Source of the DNA: Larix sibirica
Lineage: Eukaryota > Streptophyta > Pinopsida > Pinales > Pinaceae
DNA length: 27,037 bases
NCBI GenBank assembly: GCA_004151065.3
Contig: NWUY0300070603.1
Span: forward strand, 7,770-34,806
Reading direction: 5' to 3'
Made by a program: the position numbers and the translations under genes. This document shows positions 10,394 through 27,037 of this stretch, piece after piece. The notes under the pieces were generated by a model. The model did not search any database. It had not been told where the DNA came from and was given only the letters and a program-made list of their open reading frames with translations. Position 1 is the stretch's first letter. Each line of letters starts with the position of its first letter.

Positions 10394-13090
10394 GCACCGA
10401 ACCACAATCACTTGCAAATTATCACTGTGATTTTTTACAAGATCCTTACGATTTACGATTTATAAGGTAGGAGGGTTGGTTCCACCCAATACAAAAAGAC
10501 AAGAAAATAGAAACTAGGTTTTTAGGAATTTTTATTTATTCTTTCCTCGAAAAAATTACACCATGATTGGTCATGTTCCCATTGGTGTAATCCACCATCA
10601 AGTACTTATTATTGGACGTGCTTGGAACATGACCAACATCCCCATTATAACATCCCCACAAAACATCCTACCAAGTGATCAAGTATGCACACCCATAGAA
10701 CACTACTTTATTATGTCCAATGCTTAAAGCACTAGGCTTTATGAAGGTCTTCCTCGAAGCAATAGAGACTCTTTGCACAAGTTTTGGCATGTCTCTCAAT
10801 TAACATATGTCAATCCCAAGAAATGGGGCTTTTAAGTCTATCCAGCAAGGCCACTTGTTGCCCCAACCCTTTATGTTATCACACTTGAGGCCCCTGGCTA
10901 TCTAATCCATCACTAAATGGGCTAGAACATGATCAAGGCATCCAACTCCTTGAATAGGAAGTTGGGAAAATAGTTGATGAACATTTTGATGATGAATCCC
11001 TCATTACAATTATTGAGGACCATATACCTATGAAAAACATTGTGGATAAACTCATTTTTTGTGAAGCTTTAAAGTCCAAAATCTAATGAGCCATAACCCA
11101 ATGTTATAGACAGAGACTATTGGCCTTGACTATGCAGACTTTAGATCAAGGATGGCCTTGGACCCAACCTAGCCATGTTTTCAAATTCCATGGTACCCAT
11201 TGCATTCCAAGCTTCTCCAAAAGAGCTATAGGATCTACTAACCCAACAAGCAATAAAAAAGGTGGAGAGGTCACTAACTAAGCTCATTGCCTTTATGGCA
11301 AAGTTTTAAATATGCATAAAAGTTTTGGTAGCCACCCAAGTCTACCACTCACCAAAGTGAGTCCCCTCCCTCCATGCTTACTAGAGTACACAATTTTCTC
11401 TAGTCCAATATCGATGGAAGCAAAGGCTTCCATCAAGTTAATTGGAACTTATATTGCAATCCCAAAGATTGAGGTGATTTGGGCAATATCAAGACATTAC
11501 CACAATCTCAAGGACTTTGTGTTAAGTGGGCAATTTTTAAACTGGAAGTAAATGAAACCTAGAAGGTGCTTCTAAGGAATCATATTCGCTCTAGAGTTCC
11601 CCTGGGCAAGAAATCTAGGCCAAGTCCCAATAAACACTTGTTGCCCTACCCATCTAATAGTGAGAGGGATCTTCGTTGCTCAAATCATTTGGAATCTCGA
11701 GAAGCCATCAAGCCCAACCTAACTAGACCAAACTCTTATCCTTTAACTAGCATAGATCCATGTTAACCATAGCTATCTATTAAGATCAAGCATGATTAAA
11801 AACCTTGAAGTGTGCTTGTAACCATCTCTCTTGTATGTGTTGTAGCGCACCTTGCTTCTCACACCTCCCTCCCTTGGGTTGTATTTTTTAAGTATTCAAA
11901 TATTATCCGTAAGTATAGTATTCTAAGCAACTATTTTGGTTTGAAAAAATCATCAATATTAATATTTAGGCCAATATTTAATAAAAGCATATAAATTAGT
12001 CTTAAAACTTGTAAAGCACCTTACTTTGTTCAACACAATGACCATTCTCTAAGGTCCTCGCTTCCACTACCTAATAAATGATATATCCCCAAATTTTGTC
12101 ATTGGTAATGGAAAAGCTTTGTGAATATATTCTTCTTTAATTAGATATTGGACATCTTCCTTTTATCTATCTATACAGGTTTGAAAAGGTTCTAGCCAAG
12201 ACCTTTATCTATTTGTAAAGGAGGTTCTTAGCCTTGGAAGTTTTAGAAGGGACATTAACAATATTGTGTATGTCTTTGATACCCGGAGTTGAGATATGGT
12301 GCCTTGACTTAAGCAAACCCAATAGGTAGAGTGTCGATGGAAGGACCTTATCCCAAATCCTTTATTCATCAGGCTAGGACTTCAAGCTCCTAAAGCTTTG
12401 CAAAAACACCAAAAGCCAAGGCTCTATAAAAATGTTGTATAATTGGCTTTAAAAGCTCTAGAGGCTCAAACTTCAACATTAGACTTTGCTCTTCAAGGTT
12501 TTTAGTATTTGGAAAATAGTGAAACAGCTAAGATAGAATTATTGGACTAGTCCCATTGTCTTGGGGGGCTAGCTCTTGGTAATAAATTTACTCATTTGAA
12601 CATTCCTCCTGTTTCCTATATGTAGAAGCTATAATAGACTTAAACACCTCTTTTGGAATTGTTTATATGCCAAGGTTCCAAGGATTGGGTCACCAAATTA
12701 TGTGAGCATCTCCTCCCTACATTCGTTTCCTATCAAGTCACCCTCCCTACATAGTTGAGTTTCACACAGCATGACGACATGTCAAAGTATTAAGATTTTC
12801 ATCATTTGGAAGAAAATGAATGTTGTGTTCAATAAAGCTGCCCTCGTTAGAAATTTATCTTAGTATGATAGCTAGCTCACTAATCTATGACAACCCATAT
12901 TTGCAAATTACCATATGGGGGGGTGGAATTGAAGCTATGGAGTAATGGGAGGAGCCCTAATCCACTCCACATGTTCTAGGTATCCCCAAAATCCTTAAGG
13001 CCAACACCAAGAAGGTAAGCCTTGGCACAGAGCTAATCGAGTCATTCAAGAAAGAATAGATTGTTGACACCCTCAACCTCCTTGTCTAGC
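10394..13090. other. No gene recognised
   Basis: 2.7 kb with only short frames, the longest being 79, 66 and 60 codons at 11312-11994. None has a motif I can place. Between 10567 and 10636 is an exact 13-bp inverted repeat, TTGGTCATGTTCC and GGAACATGACCAA. The region may be an old element too decayed to read by eye. Confidence 0.45.
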
Positions 13091-13098
13091 ACCATAGC

Positions 13099-13590
13099 AA
13101 TAAATTTCCCCAACTCACTCATGCAATTACAAAGATGAAGAAACTCCCAAAACTTGAGTAGTGAAGTGATCAAAGCCTACCATTCAAGGCAGTAAAGACT
13201 AATGAAGTATAGGAGACCACCGACCAGGAACATGATGTATGTGCCTCTTAAATAGGTGTGTCAAAAGGCCAGAGTTTATGTGTTGTTACGATTTCATGTC
13301 TTTTCTTAATACAGTTGTATTCCCCCTCCCCTACCATTGACCAATAAATTACCTCAACTCACACTTACATTTACTAAGATGGAGAAACATCCAAAACCAA
13401 AATAGGCAATGATCCTTGGGAGCTTACCATTCAAATCACCAAAGACATCGTTGGGAGCTTTCAAGTCACCAAACTATTAAAGGATTGGAGCTCAGCCCAA
13501 AGGACCATGATACTTGTGCCTCTTAATAGGTGTGTCAAAAGGCCAAACTTTGTGTTGTTATGATTTAATGTATTTTCTTAATACAGTGGC
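13099..13590. repeat. Diverged tandem duplication
   Basis: AATAAATTTCCCCAACTCAC at 13099 recurs as AATAAATTACCTCAACTCAC at 13343. GCCTCTTAAATAGGTGTGTC at 13242 recurs at 13518 with one base less. The offset changes from 244 to 276 bp, so an indel of about 32 bp separates the copies. Non-coding. Confidence 0.82.
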
Positions 13591-13635
13591 AATTTTGTTT
13601 TCTTAAGTAATCTTTTATTTGGGTCCACCTATTAG

Positions 13636-14025
13636 TCTAGCTAGTGCTACCCACATTTTTTAATAAAATGCCCACATCGTACATTCTTTATTCATATTAA
13701 TACTTAAAAGAAGCATTTTATCAAGACAAAAACATGAAACATAAAAGATTCAAATGCCCTTCACAAATTTGAATGTAAGATGCAAATGCATAATATCTAT
13801 ATATATCTAGTGCTGCTTAAAACCCCCTTTTTTTAATGAAATACACGAATTGTGAGGAAGCATTTTATCAAAACAAAAACATGAAACATAAAAAAAGTTC
13901 AAATGCCACTAAATTTGAATAGAATACATTTGAATGTGAGATACATAAAAAATTCATAATGTCTATGTATAATAGGTATAAATATGAATGAACGTATAAT
14001 ATGTATAAATATGAATGAATGAGGA
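13636..14025. repeat. Second diverged tandem duplication plus short repeats
   Basis: AAGCATTTTATCAAGACAAA at 13711 recurs at 13858 with A for G (offset 147). CTAGTGCT precedes each copy. It is followed by short repeats of GTATAAATATGAATGAA at about 13976-14024. AT-rich and non-coding. Confidence 0.8.
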
Positions 14026-14822
14026 AGAGGTTTCTTTGTAGCAATAGCAATTCTAGTAGATTTAGTTCATCGCTATGTAAACCTGGTGAAGGCCTTTTCC
14101 TTGCCAATGCTATATAGGGTCCAAAATACTTCTAGCTTGTTACTAATAACCTGCTTCGTCCAAGGCCACCCAGTTACTTTCAGTTTGTTGCCCCCACTAT
14201 GTTTGATAGGACATCGCAGGGTTTCGACCCCACGTCCAGTGTTCTCTCCAGTGGACTCAATCAACGAGCAAGGGAATACCCCTTTCCTTTTTAATGTAGC
14301 AACCACTAGCTTGTTACCATGGAGTTCCCTAATCTCTAACCCACTTGTGAGGAAAAGATTGATTCATTTAAAAATTCCTCGCTAAGGTGGTGGGAAGGAC
14401 AAAGGAAGCCAAATAGAGATTTATGATGTGTCTATGGCACGGCCACGGAGTTTGCAAGCCTAGTGTTTGAAGAAAGGTTTGCACGCAAAGTGTTTGATGT
14501 AATTCATGTATAAGGCAGTGTTGATTCATTATGCTAACAATTCTACAATTGGATGATGTTCACAATGTGTTCAAAAAAGTGCATGCTCACCCAGCATGCT
14601 TTCAAATCATGATCAAATTGCTCTTAAGGAAAACTTTGATGTTGTGGGTGCACTCTAAAGAATCTGTAGCTATTATAAAACTAAAAGTGGTGCACTTATG
14701 CCAAATTACAATAGATCAACAAAAACTTATGTTTTAAGGAAAACAAATCAAGGATCGGGCTTTGCTATAGAATTCATACATGGATTCAACTCTTTCTTGT
14801 TTTACACATACATAAAGGAGCA
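14026..14822. other. No gene recognised
   Basis: Frames are open on both strands at 14073-14385, but they have no recognisable domain and low-quality composition. The stretch just before 14823 may include the 5' UTR of the LINE-like element. Confidence 0.4.
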
Positions 14823-15774
14823 ATGGGCAAAGGCATGTCTTCATCCTCCAAACCTTCACCCACTCCATCTGCATCAATACCTTTCATGCCTGGTACATAT
14901 ATCGTGGAGAAATCAGAAGAGGTGTCATTGGTGGGGGACTCAACATTAAAGGTCACAATCCTCTACTCAATATTTAAATCAAGAGCAATCACATGCAAAT
15001 TCAATGGGTATTGGCCTCCTTTAGATTTGCATCAGTTAATCCACTCTACTTGGACAACTAATTGTGAGGTATCTCTAGGCTCTGATGGCCTCTTTATTGT
15101 TTTGGTTTACAATTATATTGATTATCCGAATGTGTTTGAGGGCCCCTAGTTTTGGGCAAGAGCGGGACTTTTTATTATTCCATGGTTTACAGATTTTGAC
15201 CCTTACACTCTCACAATCACCAAAATGACAATCTAAGTTTGCTTCCAAATATGCCATTACATTTCTGGCATTTATCAGTTCTTAAGGATATTGGAAATAA
15301 AGTAGGCAGCTATATAAAAACAAATGTTGAGAGAGCTATAGCAAGTTTGTGCACATATGCTCATATCTGTGTTGAGATAGACCTCAGTAAGGGTTTTTCA
15401 GACAAAATGATTCCGAAATGATAAAGTTTTAGATGGATGCAGATTTTGGATTATGAAAATACAACTTTCCAATGTCAAATCTATCAGAAAACAGGACATC
15501 TACAGATTAGCCCCCATGCATGAACCCACCCTCCAAGGAAATAAGTGTCAAGACTCCACCAAAACCAAAACCAAAAAGTTGGCAATTTCCTGAGCAATCA
15601 AAGCCTAATGATGGAGATTGGGATGAAGAATTACAACAAACAGTGAATTCAGAGGTCAATCCTATCTATCCAGAATTGCCGAACAAGGAAAAGACTTTTC
15701 CCAAGGTGGGTAGAGAGGAAGCCCAGGAAACAGATATTTCTCCTTCGAGGATGGTAGTTAAGAATGTTACATAG
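14823..15774 (+). pseudogene. LINE ORF1-like (DUF4283) pseudogene
   Basis: Codons 1-108 (14823-15149) are followed through an in-frame TAG (at the place of a Trp codon after EGP) by FWARAGLFIIPWFTDFDP. A second stop follows. A shifted frame from 15239 reads LPNMPLHFW, IGNKVGSYI and AHICVEIDLSKGF. These are the successive conserved blocks of the DUF4283 RNA-binding domain of plant L1-type LINE ORF1 proteins. A zinc knuckle follows at about 15473-15510 (CQIYQKTGH), with its second Cys changed to Tyr. Then comes a Pro/Lys-rich linker (15520-15774, PPKPKPKSWQFPEQ). At least two stops and one frameshift make it inactive. No endonuclease or reverse transcriptase follows. Confidence 0.8.
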
Positions 15775-16100
15775 AGAGGAATAAAGCAATCTCTTCAATC
15801 TGAAAACTCTGAATACGATAAGAAGCAGTGTGTTCAATGAATTGTGGCAATCTGGTTTCTGAAATAAAGATTGTCCCTGTGGAATTACCTTCAAGGAGGT
15901 CAGTTGAGGTCCAGAAGACAAAAAAGGGAAGGGGAGGATTGAGGATTTCTTACACCCTTAGTTTTCCATAGCTTTCCTTTTGTTTCTATTTTTTTTCTTA
16001 AAATTAGTTGGTATGTACTCATTTATTCTTATGTTATGCTATCAGATGTAAGGAAGTTCAACTTCCCCGATCATATGAAATGCTCTTAAAGCATCTGCAC
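15775..16100 (+). other. Possible 3' part of the LINE-like relic
   Basis: No frame. A T-rich stretch (TTTCTATTTTTTTTCTTAAA, about 15985-16004) and sequence resembling an untranslated tail follow the ORF1 relic. No ORF2 motif is found. Confidence 0.3.
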
Positions 16101-16104
16101 AATG

Positions 16105-16133
16105 TATGTAAAATATATTATATATTTTACATA
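16105..16133. repeat. AT-rich perfect inverted repeat
   Basis: TATGTAAAATATAT and ATATATTTTACATA form 14-bp arms around a single T. More TATA-rich sequence follows to about 16180. It may form a cruciform or simply reflect AT microsatellite decay. Confidence 0.85.
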
Positions 16134-16180
16134 TATAATAAGTAAAATATATTAAAGAAATATTATATAAATATATTATG

Positions 16181-16922
16181 CAATAAACCCAAGACAGATG
16201 AAGAAATCAACAAACATAAAGAAGATCCTACTTGAACTCATCCCACTGATGAAAATCACACAACAACTCACACAAAATGTTTTCAAATCACTGTTTAAAC
16301 CCTCAAATCCCCTCTTCAAACACAACTGCACGTAACGGGTAGATTGCATCCCAAACTTGTATAAGGGATGTGAAATGAGGTGTTATATTCTCGTATATTT
16401 ATCATCTTTTTACTTTTGGGTTTAAATTCATTATTTTCTCTTCTTTTTTCTTCTAAGAATACATTGGGATTTTCCTACTAACATATCCTAGTCATAACCA
16501 GAACATATCCTAGCCATGTCAGCACAGGACATGTATCTCAGCCATATCCATATCCAGGACCCAACAAGGACATATGGTGTAACTTAGCCAGCAATTATCA
16601 AGCCACGTGTAACTTAGTGCTTGAGGTCCTTACATGGCTCCTAGTATTTCACTTGGAAAATACATAAGTTAATAACTTAATCATGCACCTATACCTTCGG
16701 TTTTGTTCCAAACTTCAAACAATTTCATGGCATTGCTAGGGGTGAGACAACTTGCAACCGAACTTTAGCATATGAAACAATTTATAGGAGGTGTCATGTT
16801 TTGCAAAATGCTCTATAACATTCACATCATTAATAAAATATCATCTTGGATTTGAATACAGCAGCACTACCAACCTGTAAACTAGTTGAAACTTGAAATT
16901 GATGTGAATACCAACAAATCAT
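16181..16922. other. No gene recognised
   Basis: Intergenic sequence downstream of AlaAT. The phrase ACATATCCTAG(T/C)CAT occurs twice near 16481 and 16503, with related CCATATCC copies to 16555. No frame. Confidence 0.45.
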
Positions 16923-16937
16923 CAAATCAGCCCAAAG

Positions 16938-16983
16938 TTTATTGAAGGAACAGCAATGCTGTCAAATCAGCCCAAAGTTTATT
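16938..16983 (-). promoter_or_regulatory. Second and third AATAAA signals
   Basis: AATAAA occurs on the gene strand at 16978-16983 and 16938-16943, in the same context as the one at 17018 because each sits in a copy of the 40-bp repeat. Confidence 0.45.
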
Positions 16984-17017
16984 GAAGGAACAGCAATGCT
17001 GTCAAATCAGCCCAAAG

Positions 17018-17023
17018 TTTATT
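17018..17023 (-). promoter_or_regulatory. AATAAA poly(A) signal, first of three
   Basis: The gene strand reads TTCAATAAACTTTGGG about 140 nt after the stop codon, a normal 3' UTR distance. Identical hexamers lie 40 and 80 nt further on (16978-16983 and 16938-16943). Which one is used cannot be told from sequence. Confidence 0.55.
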
Positions 17024-17162
17024 GAAGGAACGGGTGAGAGGGCTTAGATAAATAATGATTTAACCATCACCCACATAGAACAGGGCACTGTTTCATGCAA
17101 CTCACATTAAGTAGTACCTTCAATTTAAATTGATGCACAAGTAAACATATATCCAAACATGC

Positions 17163-25706
<8,544 letters not shown>

Positions 25707-26651
25707 CTGCCAAAACAAAACAAGGATATGAGAAAACTAAAAATTATGAGATAGAACAAAATAACAATCTCCTATTGACATAAATAATGCTAGTTTACCC
25801 ACTGTTAATAGCCTAGATTATCAGCATATAAAAAAAAGATCTTTAAGCAAATAGGAAAACATTGAAGAAACAGAATTGCATACCATTTTGACTTAGCAAC
25901 TCTGCTATACCGTAATTTGTTTTACATAATCATTGTATTCTTAATAAAATTTAATAAACTCTATACTGTCCAGTGAGACCTTCTACGTTGAAGTTGCTCA
26001 TTTTGAGATTAGGATTTAAACATGTATTCATGTGTACCCATCTGTGACTTAATTATTTTCTTTATAAAAATACTCTATAGCCTTCTCGCTCACTAATGAG
26101 GTAAGAGGATCTCATGAGGCATATAACTCGGATAAATACAAGACAAAGTAAATAGGATGTCAAACAGAATTATAAAAGCTTGCTGAATAAAGTGTTAAGT
26201 AAATCAAGTGATGAAAGTAACTGACCACAACCATGAGTTATCTGAAATGACTTCCACAATGTGAAACAGTCCATAAAATATTAAAAAACCTAAAATCAGA
26301 AAAACTAGAATAGATCCATCTCAACCCCAAATGTATTAAGCACCAGGAGGGATCAAAAAGGAAGGTACAACCCTCTTGGTGCTTACAAGATCTCTACTAG
26401 TTTATTTTACTACGACTACTACTACTAATATTATTATTATAAAAAACTAGTAGAGATCCATCTTAATTCCAGATCTTGTAAGCACCAAGAGGATTGCACC
26501 TTATTTTTGGTATATATTTACATTAAGGCAACTATGGTGATTGACAATTGGCCTTTTTGTTATTTTCTTTCTTATATTATGGACTTCCAACTTTTTATTT
26601 TGGTTTATAAATGTTAAACATGGATGAACAGATATGACAAATCTCATTCAC
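25707..26651 (-). other. AlaAT: Upstream AlaAT intron (at least in part)
   Basis: No exon with the conserved CEYAVRGEIV segment was found here on the gene strand. The stretch contains the foldback repeat at 26303-26506. Confidence 0.6.
26303..26506. repeat. Foldback repeat with three related arms
   Basis: CCTCTTGGTGCTTACAAGAT followed by CTACTAGTTT (about 26372-26403) is inverted at 26444-26503. The right arm holds 17 extra bases between two GATCT copies, so the left arm probably lost them by deletion between short repeats. The loop is a (CTA)n/(TTA)n microsatellite. A third, diverged copy in direct orientation (ACTAGAATAGATCCATCTC, then AAGCACCAGGAGG) starts at 26303. Confidence 0.8.
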
Positions 26652-26678
26652 CTGGGCTATAGCATGCAGATCAGTTCT
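26652..26678 (-). CDS. Possible upstream AlaAT mini-exon
   Basis: On the minus strand, RTDLHAIAQ ends in CAG followed by GTGAAT, a usable donor in the phase (0) that exon a needs. Its nine residues align without gaps to the RGEIV..AQ segment expected just before RLQEEL, but only R, A and Q are identical, with D/E and L/I similar. The assumed acceptor (CGAG) is weak. Reading upstream in the same frame gives FLDCCIE rather than the expected CEYAV segment. It could be a chance match, or the true exon could lie beyond the window. Confidence 0.3.
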
Positions 26679-26744
26679 CTCGATGCAACAATCAAGAAAG
26701 ATGGATTGAAATATATACTAGAATTAATTGTGTTTGCCAATTGG

Positions 26745-26890
26745 GAAAGCTTGAGTGGTTTAGAGCAGATACTGTTATCCACCCCATCTGGGTTCAAATC
26801 ACACATGTGACATGTTCCCTCTTTGTGAGCCAGTTGTTGATTAAGGATCTTCGTAAGCCACGAGGAACATCTCACCTTTGCTTACAAGCT
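26745..26890 (+). mobile_element. tRNA-like / SINE-like sequence
   Basis: AGCTTGAGTGGTTTAGAGCA at 26748-26767 fits a pol III A box, and GGTTCAAATC at 26791-26800 fits a B box at about the usual spacing. The piece does not fold into a complete tRNA cloverleaf that I can see and is followed by non-tRNA sequence, so it is more likely the head of a SINE than a tRNA gene. No A-rich tail was found, so the right end is uncertain. Confidence 0.5.
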
Positions 26891-27037
26891 AGACGCATGG
26901 TCTAAAATTTCTACAATTTCAAACGGAAAATTTTGATTTTTTGGGCACGATTTTGAAAAAATCCTGGTTACAACTCTCAAACTCTGAAATTTTGGGTGCC
27001 CCAAGGGGTTTTGATGGTGTTGAATCTGTTTCTACCA
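26891..27037. other. Unassigned right edge
   Basis: No frame or repeat I can name. The missing 5' exons and promoter of AlaAT should lie beyond this edge. Confidence 0.4.

Larger units (their letters stand above)
16923..17032 (-). repeat. 40-bp unit x 2.75 in the AlaAT 3' flank
   Basis: Exact 40-bp copies start at 16923 and 16963, and a third copy of 30 bp starts at 17003. Each unit carries TTTATT on the plus strand, which is AATAAA on the gene strand. The two full units also contain ACAGCAATGCTGT, an inverted repeat with 6-bp arms around one base. The array lies about 130-240 nt past the AlaAT stop codon, so it is probably in or at the end of the 3' UTR. Confidence 0.93.

Noticed and set aside
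11312-11994. Three consecutive plus-strand frames as a decayed gene
   Set aside because: I saw no conserved motif or frame-to-frame continuity that fits a family; left unassigned.
14073-14385. Overlapping 77- and 99-codon frames on opposite strands
   Set aside because: No domain, no splice or promoter context; the composition looks like chance open frames.
15649-15921. 90-codon minus-strand frame
   Set aside because: It is antisense to the ORF1 linker and has no motif of its own.
16923-17032. Regular short repeats that might look like a CRISPR array
   Set aside because: The units are contiguous with no unique spacers, and the context is a plant gene 3' end.

Overview
This window is nuclear DNA from a land plant, most likely a seed plant with a large, transposon-rich genome. 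A gymnosperm is possible, but that is only an inference. The sequence is AT-rich. Its one intact gene is split into short exons with GT..AG introns, and its protein is plant-like. The rest is mostly decayed plant retroelements and local duplications. There is no bacterial-style gene organisation, and almost all the short open frames are chance frames or pieces of decayed elements.

Layout. About 490-2790 is the 5' half of a decayed Ty1/copia element on the minus strand: a tRNA-iMet primer-binding site, a gag relic with a broken zinc knuckle, and a protease motif. Positions 4339-4714 hold a 176-bp tandem duplication. Positions 5826-8824 are a structurally complete, non-coding LTR retrotransposon on the minus strand, with two LTRs of about 290 bp, a primer-binding site, a polypurine tract and a 5-bp target-site duplication. 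Positions 9174-9285 are a duplicated polypurine-tract/LTR-start junction of another LTR element, with an ambiguous base at 9229. Positions 9767-10393 hold three diverged copies of an AT-rich repeat. Nothing could be assigned from about 10400 to 13090. Diverged tandem duplications occupy 13099-14025. Positions 14823-15774 are a broken LINE ORF1-like (DUF4283 type) pseudogene.

The real gene is on the minus strand, 25706 down to 17163: alanine aminotransferase (AlaAT, a PLP-dependent class I/II aminotransferase). Thirteen exons join in frame to give 452 residues plus a stop codon. Only about the first 30 core residues and any transit peptide are missing, and they lie beyond or near the right edge; a possible extra small exon is at 26652-26678. 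The 3' flank carries a 40-bp unit repeated three times, and each copy contains AATAAA on the gene strand. The introns have been invaded by a SINE (20100-20318), a probable LINE zinc-finger relic (18586-18831) and a 234-bp tandem duplication (18071-18538).

I found no convincing new biological system. The points most worth a second look are the triplicated polyadenylation signal, the old non-coding LTR element with all its replication signals, the ORF1-only LINE relic, and a dispersed foldback repeat shared between about 9.5 kb and 26.4 kb.
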